Shown here: positions 1 through 9,949 of the stretch, in pieces
Position numbering within the stretch: the stretch's first letter is position 1
Layout of the letters: each line of letters opens with the position of its first letter
NCBI RefSeq assembly: GCF_020509005.1
Contig: NC_063021.1
Location: forward strand, 2,790,001 to 2,854,000
Length of the DNA stretch: 64,000 nt
Direction: 5' to 3'
Origin: Fulvia fulva
Taxonomy: Eukaryota > Ascomycota > Dothideomycetes > Mycosphaerellales > Mycosphaerellaceae
The notes under the pieces: generated by a model
The model's input: the letters and a program-made list of their open reading frames with translations, nothing else
The model's database searches: none
What the model was told of the DNA's origin: nothing
Made by a program: the position numbers and the translations under genes

Positions 1-3000
1 TTATTAGCCTTACTGTTCTATCTAGCTCAATTAGTAAGTTAAGCGTTAACTTTAGGGATTGCTAGGTATATAATAACTGTTTAGACACTTATATAATCAA
101 TCATTATAACTAGGAGGGTATAGATTTTATTATAGAGCGCCTTACTACCTTAGAAATCTAGGCTAGAATAACCACCTTTCTAATTATAGCGTTAGGGCGT
201 ATTTATATATTAATTAGGGGCCATTTATTCACCTTACTAGATATAGCTTACTGCCTAGGCTTTTATATAAACGTTATCTCTTACATACGTATAGAAAAAG
301 CCGGACTCTAGTAGTACGGACGTAGCAATTCAATGTGGCATAACGACACTAAATTAATAGACCTATACCGCCCTACTAGTACAATCCCTTTCTTTAAGGT
401 ACTCATACTACCTAAGTCACCTATTATTTACTAATAGCCTATAAAAGAGGGCCTAGTACTGCCGAAGGTTACTAAAAAGATACGTAACGCGTACTTTATT
501 AGCACTATTAGTAGGGGTACAAACATCGGCGATGAACCTACTAATAGCGTAGCATCTCTAACTACTTAAGAGGATAGTAACCGTACCGTTCTCGTAGTTA
601 TAAACAGTACTAGGGGCACTTAAGGTGTAGCTACGTCTAGTAGGACCCCTATTAAACACCGAAAGCTCTCTAGCCGCTAGTAGCATCAAATCTTTAGTCA
701 TATTAGCGCTAAACGTATTAAGTAGTTACCGCTTAGAGTTAAGGGGGTGATTATTAACGATGGTCTAAGCGTACCCCTTACTATATGTTGTAGAGTATAT
801 AGGCTTAGTAAAGCTTATAAGGTGTACAATCGGTCTTAGCCTATTAGGGTGATGACCCTATACGGCTATATAGCTATAGACTTAGTAGAATTTACTGTCG
901 CCTATAACGGTAATAGGTACCTCGTCTACTTCTACGATCTAGGTACCTATAGACACTTCTAGTTCATAATTAAGAACAGGGATTAGTAATCGGTATTAGC
1001 TTACTTTAATAGCCTACTAAGCTTTATTAACTTCATTAGTCGTAGGTTCGTATACTTCTATAGCGATAACGAGCCCGCTATTAGGAAGGTGTTTCGCTTA
1101 GTTATTAATAACAACAAGATTAAATGGCACGTAACCGCGGAATACGCGCCTACGTAGGACCTAGTAGAAAGAGCTAGAGCTCTCATTTTTACTATAAGTA
1201 GAACTATTCGTATCTACGTACGATTGCCGGAAAAGCTTTAGCTAGAATATACTATAGTAGCGGTATATATCCTCTAGCGATCCCCTATCTAGTCAAAGGG
1301 CTAGAAGACCCTATTCGAATTAGTAATAGGACGAATTCCGAACGTAGGTTATATAGTAGTATATAGCTCCCTTATATACGTGTTTATCTATAGACTAGAT
1401 TAGCCTAGTAAGAGCGAGAAACTCTAAGAGAGAGCGCTTATAGACTACCTTATAGGATACGACTCTACTAACATCTACCGCGTATAGGACCTATTAAAAG
1501 ATAGGGTTATACGAGTCAAGGACGTCCTCTTCGATAAGACTACGTTCTATAACCTATTACGCCTAATAGTAGGGTATACGACCCCTATCGAGAATATCGT
1601 AATAGCGGAACCGGCTAAAGAGCCTAAATAATACTACGACCTATATATCGCTTATTACGAGTAAGACATAGTATAGGCCGAGGGAGTAGAAGAATAGGCT
1701 TAGTAGCCGTATACCTAACAACCTCGAGACGCCTACTAAAAGCTCCTTAGGCAAGAACTATACTAGCCGTAATACCGCGAGTTAGTAATATATAACTAAA
1801 AAGACCGGCAAATCGAGCACGTAACAGATCACGTGACTTAAGACAATATATAGTAGTTAGTATATAACACTACTAACTACTACGACACCCTATAGTAGCA
1901 GATAATAGATACCCTTACCGTAGAAGACCGTAAGGAGATTATAGGTGACACGGACCCTAATCGCGAGCTATATCTATTTATATTTATACTACTAGAAGAC
2001 GCGTTAATATATAACGCGTCTAATATACTACTCTTCCCCCTAGAGCCAGAGCTCTACACACTAGAGGAGTCTAACTATATAGTTATAGAGAATAGAAAGC
2101 GCCTACGAAAGGCCTACTTCTACTATATACTATACTAGATTATAGTCGCTAATATAATTATCGGCTAGATATCCGGTATACGACCTAGAATACGCGCCTA
2201 TCGCGACAAGAGCGATCGAAGCCCTATACAAAGAGACAATAGCCCTCTAAGGCGTATTAATACTACTACCTCTATATACCGCGATAACCTTCCGCCCGAA
2301 CCTTCTAACTACCGAGCCGCTATAAAACACCGCTTCTCCTAATAGTAGATCGAAGCTATATCTAAGGAGTTTGCCAAAGCCCTAGTAATAGGCACATTCA
2401 GATAGGTCATAAAGGAAGAGAAGGATTAGGATGCTTAGTAAGAGGAGGGACTTTAGCTACTACTACCGCTAAAGTAGGTATATAAATATAAACTAGACGA
2501 GTACGGTATACTAAAGAGCTTTAAGGCTAGGCTATACGTAAGAGGCGATTTGTAAGGAACATACTTAGATATATACGCCGCTATACTACTAGTAAGTATA
2601 TTCCGCCTCTACTATACTATAGCCGCGAGCTTCGACCTAGAAGCCGAACAATTCGATATTATTAACTCCTTCCTAAACTCGGACCTACTATATACTATAT
2701 ATCTATAACCACCTCCTAGAATCGATAGGCTATCCTATAGACACGCCCTTAAGCTAGTTAAGGCCCTCTACGGTCTAAAGGAGTCCCCTTTATTATAGGA
2801 CAACTCCCTAACCGAGACGCTAGCCTCCCTTAGACTAGTACCCCTATCGGACTCCGAATGTATCTACTATAATAATAAGGTTATGTTCTTCTTTTACGTT
2901 AACGACCTAGTTATACTCTACTACCGTAAGTATAAGGCCTATACCACTAACATTAAGTAGCGGCTGCTTACTAAGTACGAGATATACGAGCTCGGTAATC

Positions 3001-4160
3001 TCTCCTAGTTCCTAGGAATCAAGGTTACGCGCGACAGAAACAAGCGCTTACTATAGCTCTCTTAAGAAGACTATATTAAGAAGCTAGCCGCTAAATTTAG
3101 TATATCTACGAATGTACGCAAAACGATAGTACTAGTAGATTAACACCTTAATTAGACCGTTCTAGAGGGTCATTAACCTACCTCTATCGCTATCCTTACG
3201 TACTAACAACGTATAGGATCCCTTAACTTCGCCGCTATATATACGCGGCCTAATATCGCCTTTTCCTTATCTATACTATCGTAGTATCTAACTAAGCTAA
3301 CTAAGACACACCTTAAGCTTATAGATCAGTACTTACGCTATCTCCTAGAGACTAAGAACCTCTGCCTTATATATAGCGCTAGTAAACATATCACTAGCCT
3401 TTATAGCTAACTAGAGCACCTCGGTAGTAACTACGAGTTCTTTAGAGTATCGGACGCGTCCTACGGCATAAATAATGATAGGACTAGCTTAAATAGCTAG
3501 GTCTTTATACTGTTCGGTAGACTAGTAGATTATAAGGCATCTAAACAAATCACTATTACTAAGTCCTTAATAGAGGCTAAGCTACTCGGGCTTTCGTAAG
3601 CCGCCTTAGAGCTTATATAGTAGGAACGAGTCTTTGCTAAGATATACCTTTAGTTCAATTAGCGTACCTACTTATACTACGATAACACGTAGACTATCCG
3701 CCTTGTTAACTAATAAGGGCAAAAGCTTAACACGAAGCTACGCTACGTTAATATCTACTACTACTAGCTCCGATAGCGAGACTAGCGCGGAGACATTAAG
3801 ATTAAGTATCTCAGTACTCACGACATACCTATAGACGGGCTGACTAAGCTACTTCTACTATATAAGCACAAGCACTTCGTTAAGCTACTTAATATAGCTA
3901 AGGAAGGCGTAGACCTACGTACCTTAGTGCCCTCTATAGCCGTATTAGGAGGTAAAGGGCTAATAGATGCCTAAGAAGCCCGTAGTAGCGGCCTTACCTT
4001 ATCTCGAAACGAACACCGAACGGCTTTATCTTTACGGACACCTCTCTAGAAGCGCTAGTAGGCGCAAAATACGGCCACTAGTAGCTACTAATACTATAGA
4101 CGATAACGAAGCTAGGGTAAAGTATCTACTATTCACCGGTACGGCCCTAGTACTATTATT
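1..4160 (+). mobile_element. Copia-1: RIP-degraded Ty1/copia retrotransposon, 5' end outside window
   Basis: Read through its many TAG/TAA stops, this stretch gives a copia-type polyprotein in the order integrase, reverse transcriptase, RNase H on the + strand. The first 850 bases should be gag and protease but are too decayed for me to place a motif. The stops fit CAG/CAA/TGG changed to TAG/TAA, the RIP pattern. No 5' LTR is in the window. The 3' boundary is unclear: either the LTR lies in the non-coding stretch after 4160, or it is the LTR-like block at 9950-10110 (LINE-a separates the two). The element is certainly dead. Confidence 0.85.
860..3960 (+). pseudogene. Copia-1 pol remnant (integrase, RT, RNase H)
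   Basis: Integrase core is recognisable at about 870-1560, including an SDNE-like acidic motif near 1062-1076 and the downstream GYDSTNIYRV-like block near 1458-1480 that is typical of copia integrase C-termini. Reverse transcriptase runs about 2470-3130: FKARL near 2520, a DLEAEQFD/FLNSDL block near 2635-2690, ALYGLKES near 2763-2787, and the catalytic box at 2895-2906, which reads Y-V-N-D instead of Y-V-D-D (GAC to AAC in a TpG context, as RIP gives). RNase H follows to about 3960, ending with the copia-like DGLTKLL motif near 3834-3855. More than twenty in-frame stops make it non-functional. Confidence 0.85.
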
Positions 4161-4484
4161 AATAGGTGTTTCTCGGACTCCTATTAGCTAATAGCGTAAG
4201 GGCGAGAAACACCCCTATTACTAGTAGTAGCGTACGCGCGCGACAAAAGTAGCGCGTCTAATTAGAAAGCGAGAAACGCCTCTAACTTGCTACTAGTAAC
4301 AACACTACCACCTTGTTACTACATTATCCGCTACTTTCGTACCTCACACATAGCATATACTTGCCTAAAACAAAAAGGTGTCACCACCCGAAGGTAATGA
4401 CCTTTAAAAGTATAGAAAGTAAGGCACCCCGAAGGTGCCTTTTTAACTTTCCGATACCATTACTCCGGTATTACCTATTAGAGC
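4161..4484. other. Non-coding stretch with short inverted repeats, left of LINE-a
   Basis: No coding motif is seen. It probably belongs to the 3' untranslated region or LTR of Copia-1. It contains a near-perfect inverted repeat, 4161-4175 against 4203-4219 (two extra bases in the right arm), and a second degenerate copy of the arm at about 4269-4285. Two hairpins sit further right at about 4375-4415 and 4421-4441. Together with 9401-9949 it was one continuous sequence before LINE-a inserted. Confidence 0.5.
4421..4444 (+). other. GC-rich hairpin followed by T-run
   Basis: AAGGCACC (4421-4428) pairs perfectly with GGTGCCTT (4434-4441) over a 5-base loop, and the right arm leads into five T (4440-4444). 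The shape is that of a bacterial intrinsic terminator, but in a fungal transposon region this is more likely chance or part of an LTR end-processing region. No function is claimed. Confidence 0.35.
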
Positions 4485-4503
4485 CCTATTACACCTTATA
4501 TAG
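4485..4503. repeat. Target-site duplication of LINE-a, left copy
   Basis: The 19 bases CCTATTACACCTTATATAG are repeated exactly at 9382-9400, on the far side of LINE-a. The last three bases may also be read as the start of the TAGA tail. Confidence 0.9.
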
Positions 4504-4514
4504 ATAGATAGATG
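4501..4514 (-). repeat. (TCTA)n 3' tail of LINE-a
   Basis: On the element strand the 3' UTR ends in about three TCTA units (read as TAGATAGATAGAT on the + strand). The tail takes the place of the poly(A) tail of many LINEs. The first bases overlap the target duplication. Confidence 0.85.
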
Positions 4515-4580
4515 ATTCATTTACCCGTTGTGGTGCCCTCCGGCCCATGCGGGTTTATGTCTATATATGTTACTGCATAA

Positions 4581-4617
4581 GGTAGGAAACCTATTTCTAG
4601 GTAAAAACCTCCTCTCC
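4581..4617 (-). other. 3' UTR stem-loop of LINE-a
   Basis: On the element strand AGG-TTTTT-ACCTA-GAAA-TAGGT-TT-CCT folds into an inner 5-bp stem capped by a GAAA (GNRA-type) loop, an asymmetric U5/U2 internal loop, and an outer stem. The inner stem is at 4589-4602. The same architecture with different paired bases recurs in the other LINE copies of this window, so it is likely to be recognised by the element's reverse transcriptase, as in stringent-type LINEs such as UnaL2. That role is inferred. Confidence 0.7.
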
Positions 4618-4697
4618 TTCTCTAATAGCTTCCTTGCCATGAGTTCTCAGTTTTCCTTCCATTAGGGTGCACTAGTGTCATAGTGGTTAGCCTCTGA

Positions 4698-7600
4698 CTA
4701 CCTTGTCTGCAACCCTAGAGTTGTCCCCCTCTTCCTGCTCTCCTCCTCCTTCTTTCTCTCCTCAATCCATCTCTCTGTTTCCCTAGTAAGAGAGAACTGC
4801 TCCAAAAATCCTTGGTGGATGATCCACCTTGTAATTCTCTGGAGGTCTCCCTTATTGCTGATCATGGCTTGGAAGTTTCTGTTCCTTGCCCTTGCCCTCC
4901 ATTCACCTCTCCCTGTACTCCATTCTTTGCAAACCAGAAGTCTATGTTCGACATTCTGGGACAGGTAGCCGCATGGGCAACTCTTGTCTTCGATACCTGG
5001 GACTTTTCTCTGATGCAGGTATGCCCTGACTCCGATGTGTTCAGAGCGGATTTGTATTGCTATGCTTGCTTCTGACCTGGTCAGGTCTGAGTACAGTAGG
5101 TAGTTGTGGCTACCAAACTGTTGGAGTGCCTTTGGGGTTCCTGGCCTCTGTGGGGTTCTTGTCCATTCAGTCTTCCAGAGGAGTCCTGCCATCCTTTCAG
5201 CTAGAGACTGTTGCTTCTTCCCTTGGCTGGCTGCTGATCCTCTCCCTTGAGCCCTTCTGTCCTGTTCCTGCTGGGCTAGGTGCAGCTGTTCTGTTAGTTC
5301 TTTGAACTTCTGCAGGTCCTGCTGCTTCTGTGGGGCTGGATTGGGTCTTGCTTGTCTGTGCCTTCTTGTGCACTGGCTCCTGATTTTGTTGACTGCCTTC
5401 TGGATTACTAGCTGGGCTGGGTATGCAGACGTCTTTCCTGCATACTGGTATCTCAACCCTTGAAGGTAGAGCTTGGCTGGTGGGGAGCCAGACTCCATTT
5501 CGACCACCCTTGTTGGAGTTGACTTGTATGCTCCAAGCACCTTTTTCAGACAGGAGGCTTGGGCTCTGCTGATGGGATCTGCAATTCTCTTTGGGATCTT
5601 GTCTTGGGCTGACCAGATCTGGGCTCCATATAGCATGGCTGGCTTCACAATGGCCTTGTACATAACCTTTGCTTTCGCAAATGTGGCTCCCCATGTGGAG
5701 GCTGTAAGCCTGTCAATTGATTGCCTGTTGTTGTCTGCTCTTGCCTGTGCTTTCTTGACCTGTGGTCCCCAGCTGAGCTTTGGATCCATCCATATTCCTA
5801 GCACCCTTAATTCACTTGAGGGTTCTGTTGTGTGTCCCTGAATAGTGATTGGGGCTTGCATATTGTGTCTGTTTCTGGCTCTACTGAAGTGGATGAGTTG
5901 ATACTTCTCTGGGGCAAATCTGGCTCCATGTTTCCTGGCCCATTCCTCACATTCCTTGTGTTTCTTCTGCAAGATTCTGCAGTTCTCTTCTGTGCTGTCT
6001 GACCAGGCTAGGATGTTTGTGTCATCTACAAACCCTGAGGCTGATGTGTTTCTGGAGTTTAGCTTTGCTGGCAAGTCTGCCATAAAGAGGAGAAACAGGA
6101 TTGGAGACATTGTTGATCCCTGTGGGATTCCTGTCTCTGTAGGCATGCTGTCAGATTTGTATCTGCCCAGTCTTAGTCTTGTGGTTCTGCCTCTGAGGAA
6201 GGACTGGATAAACTGGACTGTCCAGTTAGGGATAGCCTTCTGTTTCAGGATGTGGATCAGCCTCTGGTGTGAGACATTGTCAAAGGCTCCTGATATGTCT
6301 AGTGAGAGGAGTGTGGCTGCTTTGTTGTTCCCAAAGTGCCATAGGGTCTTGATCTGCTCTGTGATAAGTTCCACAGCTGTTAGTGTTGATCTTTGTTTCC
6401 TGCCTCCCATCTGTTCTTCAGGAAGGATTCTATGTTCTTCAGCTAGGTTTGTCAGCCTTTCTGCTATGATCTTTTCCAGGAGTTTGCCTAGTGTGTTGAG
6501 CAAGGCAATAGGTCTGTATGCCTTTAGCTTTGTGTAGTCCTCTTTCTGTGGTTTTCTCAAGACCACAGTCAGTGACTCCTTGAAGTGTTTAGGGCAGTGT
6601 CCTTGGGCCATGCACTGTGAAAAGATGTTTGACAGTGCAGGGGAGATCTGGTCCTTGCATGTCTTAATGAACAAGTTTGGAATCCCATCTGGTCCTGGGG
6701 CCTTGTTTCCTGAGAGTGTCTTAATGATGCTCTTGATCTCTCCCTCTCCCACTGTGCAGGATTGCTCTAGCGGTGTTGGATACACACTGCCCTCCAGATC
6801 CTGCAGGTCAGCTTCTACCTGTGTGCCAAAGAAATGTTTCCCCAATGCCTGTGCCTTTCCTGGGAGAGTGTGTTGGATTACTCCTTCCTGGTCTTCAATG
6901 TTTGGAAACTGGGGCAGCATGTTTCTGTCCTGTGTGGGTTGTCTTGCCCACTTTGCTAGTTTCCACATCTTCTCAGGATTCTGGGTAATGGATCCAACTG
7001 TTGACCTCCACTCCAGCATCTTGTCCCTCTTGATCTGGGCCTTCTTGTCTCTGGTTGCCTGGTTGTATCTGTCCCATGCTTCCTGGGAGTGGCTCTGGGT
7101 AAGGGCTCTCCTGGCCTGCCTGGCTGCCTTGACCTTCTCTGAGCATTCCTTTGTCCAGAATGGCTTCTGGTACAGTGACTGTTTCTTTTCTCTGGTGTGG
7201 GCTGCCGCAGTTTCCTGCATTGTTCTAACCAGTTCTGCCACTGCTTGGTCTATGTCTAAGGCTGTTTCCAGTCTCCTGGTCTCTAGTCCAGCTAGCTTCT
7301 GTTCCAGGTCTTGTCTGATCTGTTCCCAGTTGGCTGCCTTCCAGGCCAGCTGAGGTTCTAGGTCTCCTTCCTGCTGTGTCTGTGTTTCAAACTCCACCTG
7401 AATTGGGAGGTGATCTGATGAGGACTCCAAGTCCTGGTTAACCCAGCATCTGGTGACCTTCTGCTGCAGGTCATGTGATGCAAAGCACAGGTCAATGGTG
7501 CTTGAGCTTGCTCTCTGTGACCAGGTAGTTAGGCCCTTTGGGGTAACTAGGTGCATGTTGTTGCTTTGGGTAGTGGAGAGGAGTCTGTTAGCTAGGAAGT

Positions 7601-8084
7601 GATGGGCAGGTGCAAAGTCTGATCCCCATGTAGGATGGTGCAAGTTGAAGTCTCCCAGCACGATGTGTTGGGAGTCACTCTGCAGGATGTCTGGCAGCTG
7701 TTGTAGTGTGCCCAGCTGGGTGCTGCTTCTGGAGCTGGGGGGTGGGTTGTATACACTGTGGATGTGGATGCTGCCTTGGTTGGTGTTGAGTCTGACTGAG
7801 GTGATGTCTCCCCCTTCCTGTTGGATTTGTTCCCAGCTGTCTGTTGCCATCTCTTTGCTGATGTACATGCATGTTCTAGGGGTGCCTTGTTTGGCTAGGA
7901 GTGTGTGATACCTTGGGTCGTTAGCAGTAGATGGTCTGTTAGATTTGCTGTTGATCCAAGGTTCCTGGACTGCAATAACTAGGTGTTTCTTTGGGTCCAG
8001 TGCTTGGAGAAAGCTTCTCTGGACCTTGTGCTGGCTTTTGTTGACGTTGTACTGGATAGTGGTAAGATTAGGTGTCTCAATCAT
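4698..8084 (-). CDS. LINE-a ORF2: endonuclease / reverse transcriptase
   Basis: 1128 residues, complete. Residues 1-230 are an exonuclease-endonuclease-phosphatase fold endonuclease: N14 (QYNVN), E41 (VQEPW), D145/N147 (GDFNLHH), D198 (TIDLCF) and the SDH motif at D224/H225. These residues nick target DNA for target-primed reverse transcription. The reverse transcriptase spans about 440-720, with KAPGPDGIPN near 461, RPIALLN near 524, catalytic D596 in LDISGAFD, GIPQGS near 652, and the FVDD box at 685-688. A C-terminal zinc knuckle has C1036, C1038, H1047 and C1052. No RNase H is seen. The start ATG overlaps the ORF1 stop as ATGA (8081-8084), which implies termination-reinitiation. No stop or frameshift is present. 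Confidence 0.95.
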   Translation of the reverse strand: MIETPNLTTIQYNVNKSQHKVQRSFLQALDPKKHLVIAVQEPWINSKSNRPSTANDPRYHTLLAKQGTPRTCMYISKEMATDSWEQIQQEGGDITSVRLNTNQGSIHIHSVYNPPPSSRSSTQLGTLQQLPDILQSDSQHIVLGDFNLHHPTWGSDFAPAHHFLANRLLSTTQSNNMHLVTPKGLTTWSQRASSSTIDLCFASHDLQQKVTRCWVNQDLESSSDHLPIQVEFETQTQQEGDLEPQLAWKAANWEQIRQDLEQKLAGLETRRLETALDIDQAVAELVRTMQETAAAHTREKKQSLYQKPFWTKECSEKVKAARQARRALTQSHSQEAWDRYNQATRDKKAQIKRDKMLEWRSTVGSITQNPEKMWKLAKWARQPTQDRNMLPQFPNIEDQEGVIQHTLPGKAQALGKHFFGTQVEADLQDLEGSVYPTPLEQSCTVGEGEIKSIIKTLSGNKAPGPDGIPNLFIKTCKDQISPALSNIFSQCMAQGHCPKHFKESLTVVLRKPQKEDYTKLKAYRPIALLNTLGKLLEKIIAERLTNLAEEHRILPEEQMGGRKQRSTLTAVELITEQIKTLWHFGNNKAATLLSLDISGAFDNVSHQRLIHILKQKAIPNWTVQFIQSFLRGRTTRLRLGRYKSDSMPTETGIPQGSTMSPILFLLFMADLPAKLNSRNTSASGFVDDTNILAWSDSTEENCRILQKKHKECEEWARKHGARFAPEKYQLIHFSRARNRHNMQAPITIQGHTTEPSSELRVLGIWMDPKLSWGPQVKKAQARADNNRQSIDRLTASTWGATFAKAKVMYKAIVKPAMLYGAQIWSAQDKIPKRIADPISRAQASCLKKVLGAYKSTPTRVVEMESGSPPAKLYLQGLRYQYAGKTSAYPAQLVIQKAVNKIRSQCTRRHRQARPNPAPQKQQDLQKFKELTEQLHLAQQEQDRRAQGRGSAASQGKKQQSLAERMAGLLWKTEWTRTPQRPGTPKALQQFGSHNYLLYSDLTRSEASIAIQIRSEHIGVRAYLHQRKVPGIEDKSCPCGYLSQNVEHRLLVCKEWSTGRGEWRARARNRNFQAMISNKGDLQRITRWIIHQGFLEQFSLTRETERWIEERKKEEESRKRGTTLGLQTR

Positions 8085-9340
8085 GACTCATCCATGCTGG
8101 TCTCCTGCTGGTCTTCTCGTGCTTCCTGCTGCTGGCTGCTATTTGGGATTGTGGTAAGGTTGAGCCTGCTTTGTGACGGGTCTCTTCCTGCAACCACAAT
8201 TGATTTTGGTCTACCCATAGCAGGGTGGCCTTGGGCCTGTGTGGTCTCTTCTGTTCTGCCTCTTTTCAGAGGGTTGTAGACAGTCCTTAGGGGTTTTTGG
8301 GTGATTGTCCCTGTCTGGAATCTGATAGGGGTGTTGATCCTGGCTTCTCTTGCCCTCCTCTTTGCCTCAATCCTAGCTGTGCAGTCTTGGGACCAGGAAG
8401 GGTGTTTCTTTCCACAGCATGCACATCTGGCTTCACTCTTTGGGGCTGTGCAATTCTGTACTTCGTGGCTACCAGCACAGTGGGAACAAGTGTCCTTTTG
8501 GCTTGGGCATCTAGTAGAGATACGACCATACTGTTGGCACTTGAAGCATTGCAGTAGTCTGTGGGTGCTTCTATGGATTTCTGTGTCCATTCTTTCACAT
8601 TCCCAGAAGATGCCCTTGTCAAGCACGGTGTTTGCCTGTTCTGCAGTGCCTATCCAGAGCACTAGAGAAGACTCTCTCTTTGTGTCCTTTGTCTTTCTGT
8701 TGACCCATGCTGCTTTTGTGATCTGTAGCCCTGGGCATACAGCCTGGTTCTGGTCCTGCAGCCTCTTAAGGTCTCCTTCAATGTCAAACTTTGTGGTCAT
8801 CCCATGGGCAATAACCATATTTTGTTGGTGTGAGACCTTAGCCGTCTTGCCTAGTTTGACTGTCCACTCCTTCTGTGTCTCTAGCCTCTTCCTGTCTTGC
8901 TCCTGTGCTGTGAACAGCTTAAGGACACCTCCCTTCTCTTTCCTGGCTCCAATGATGCCTTGTATCCCAATCTTCTGTATGATCTCCTTGCCTGACAGGC
9001 CCTCAATCTCTTTCTGCTCTTGCTGGTCGGAAATGTAGACCTTGATAGCTGTTTTCTGGGGGGGAGGGTTTTGGGATGCAACTGCTGCCCAGGTTGGTTG
9101 GCTTAGTTTCTGGCCTTCCTGTGTCCTCTTCTTTGCTGCTGCTGCTACTGTCCTGTTAATGATCTGTCCTGTTTGGCTCCTTAGTGCCTTTAGCCCTCCA
9201 AGGAGCTCCAAAATCATCCCCTTAAGTGCTCTTTCTGGGTGCTCGCCATCTCCTGCCATTGCCATTGTTTCTGCCTTCCTGCAGACCTCCTTCCACTCGT
9301 TACTCTCCTGCTCCTGGTCGTTTCCTGCGATCGCTATCAT
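8081..9340 (-). CDS. LINE-a ORF1: nucleic-acid-binding protein with zinc knuckles
   Basis: 419 residues, complete. This is the LINE ORF1 protein expected to bind element RNA and form the ribonucleoprotein. Residues about 100-260 form the conserved central region shared with LINE-f. Three cysteine clusters follow: C265-C268-(R273)-C278, C285-C288-H292-C297 and C306-C309-H313-C320. In the first knuckle the expected histidine is arginine (CGT, 8522-8524), while the RIP-dead LINE-e and LINE-i keep histidine there. The tail after 320 is basic. The start is the first ATG after the element's 5' junction, 41 nt in. The TGA stop overlaps the ORF2 ATG. Confidence 0.92.
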   Translation of the reverse strand: MIAIAGNDQEQESNEWKEVCRKAETMAMAGDGEHPERALKGMILELLGGLKALRSQTGQIINRTVAAAAKKRTQEGQKLSQPTWAAVASQNPPPQKTAIKVYISDQQEQKEIEGLSGKEIIQKIGIQGIIGARKEKGGVLKLFTAQEQDRKRLETQKEWTVKLGKTAKVSHQQNMVIAHGMTTKFDIEGDLKRLQDQNQAVCPGLQITKAAWVNRKTKDTKRESSLVLWIGTAEQANTVLDKGIFWECERMDTEIHRSTHRLLQCFKCQQYGRISTRCPSQKDTCSHCAGSHEVQNCTAPKSEARCACCGKKHPSWSQDCTARIEAKRRAREARINTPIRFQTGTITQKPLRTVYNPLKRGRTEETTQAQGHPAMGRPKSIVVAGRDPSQSRLNLTTIPNSSQQQEAREDQQETSMDES

Positions 9341-9381
9341 CGTGTCAAGCCATATATATAGGAAGTGTAGTAATAGGTAGT
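9341..9381 (-). other. Short 5' leader of LINE-a
   Basis: Only 41 nt separate the target duplication from the ORF1 ATG. LINE-e and LINE-g have about 175-190 nt here and LINE-f about 450 nt. LINE-a may be 5'-truncated within its untranslated region and so lack most of any internal promoter. Confidence 0.6.
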
Positions 9382-9400
9382 CCTATTACACCTTATATAG
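9382..9400. repeat. Target-site duplication of LINE-a, right copy
   Basis: Exact copy of 4485-4503; marks the 5' end of LINE-a. Confidence 0.9.
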
Positions 9401-9949
9401 TATAAGCTTTATCGTAGACAGCCTAGTGCATTACGCTACTAACTAGTATCTTATACTCCCTAGGGGTAGAGCGAGCTCTCTTACTATTCGCCGGAGCGAA
9501 ATAACTTAGTATAGAGCAATTATCGGACAATTTAATAAGTTGAGCGGACGACAATATATGTTTAAGCATACGATAGGACTAAGGCTACCCCTAGATTGAA
9601 CTTAGGACCTCTAATGTTTGCCGGTAGGTAAGATAATTATATACTTAAGTAAAAGTCCGTATAACGGGACTATTACCTAAGCTATCTTACCGGCAATAGT
9701 TATATAATCTATACTTTATTATATAGGTAACAATAGTAGTAGTGAAAGTGAGGAATAAGGGAAGGGGTACAAAGCTCACCTTACTCACCTTAGCTCACTT
9801 CACTTAAATGGCTAACTTACCCTTACTATAGTAGTAGCAATACTAAGGGCCTGACGTTACTACTATAGGTAGGGAGGGTAGTTATAACAGGGTGTACGCG
9901 ATTATATAGGAATCAGCTCATTCACTCTAGCGTACGAGCTGAGGGGGTG
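9401..9949. other. Non-coding stretch with large hairpin
   Basis: No reading frame or family motif recognised. An inverted repeat pairs 9619-9635 (TGCCGGTAGGTAAGATA) with 9683-9695 (TATCTTACCGGCA) across about 47 bases; the left arm has a GGTA duplicated. A purine-rich run (9941-9949, GAGGGGGTG) directly precedes a TGT, as a polypurine tract precedes an LTR. It may be the 3' part of Copia-1. Confidence 0.4.

Larger units (their letters stand above)
4504..9381 (-). mobile_element. LINE-a: intact two-ORF non-LTR retrotransposon (Tad1-like)
   Basis: A 4.88-kb element with no trace of RIP, bounded by a perfect 19-bp target duplication. In element order it has a 41-nt 5' leader, ORF1 (nucleocapsid-like, zinc knuckles), ORF2 (apurinic-type endonuclease plus reverse transcriptase plus C-terminal CCHC knuckle), a 3' UTR with a stem-loop, and a (TCTA)n tail. 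There is no LTR and no RNase H domain. ORF layout and motifs fit the fungal Tad1/MGL-like group; I cannot place it more finely without a tree. Its intact duplication and open frames mark it as the youngest insertion here. CpG is strongly depleted in it, unlike in all the RIP copies. Confidence 0.95.

Noticed and set aside
3967..4191. 74-codon + strand frame after Copia-1 RNase H
   Set aside because: Probably the untranslated or extreme 3' part of Copia-1; no motif or conservation visible.
4501..4514. (TAGA)n as an independent microsatellite
   Set aside because: The same repeat recurs only at LINE 3' ends, next to target duplications, so it is the element tail.
6580..7353. Long + strand open frames across 4812-9380 (up to 257 codons)
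   Set aside because: They are antisense shadows of the intact LINE-a ORFs on the minus strand, with no family motif of their own.
9580..9625. tRNA-like T-arm (minus strand GTTCAATC)
   Set aside because: The arm stem does not pair properly and no acceptor, D or anticodon arm fits around it.
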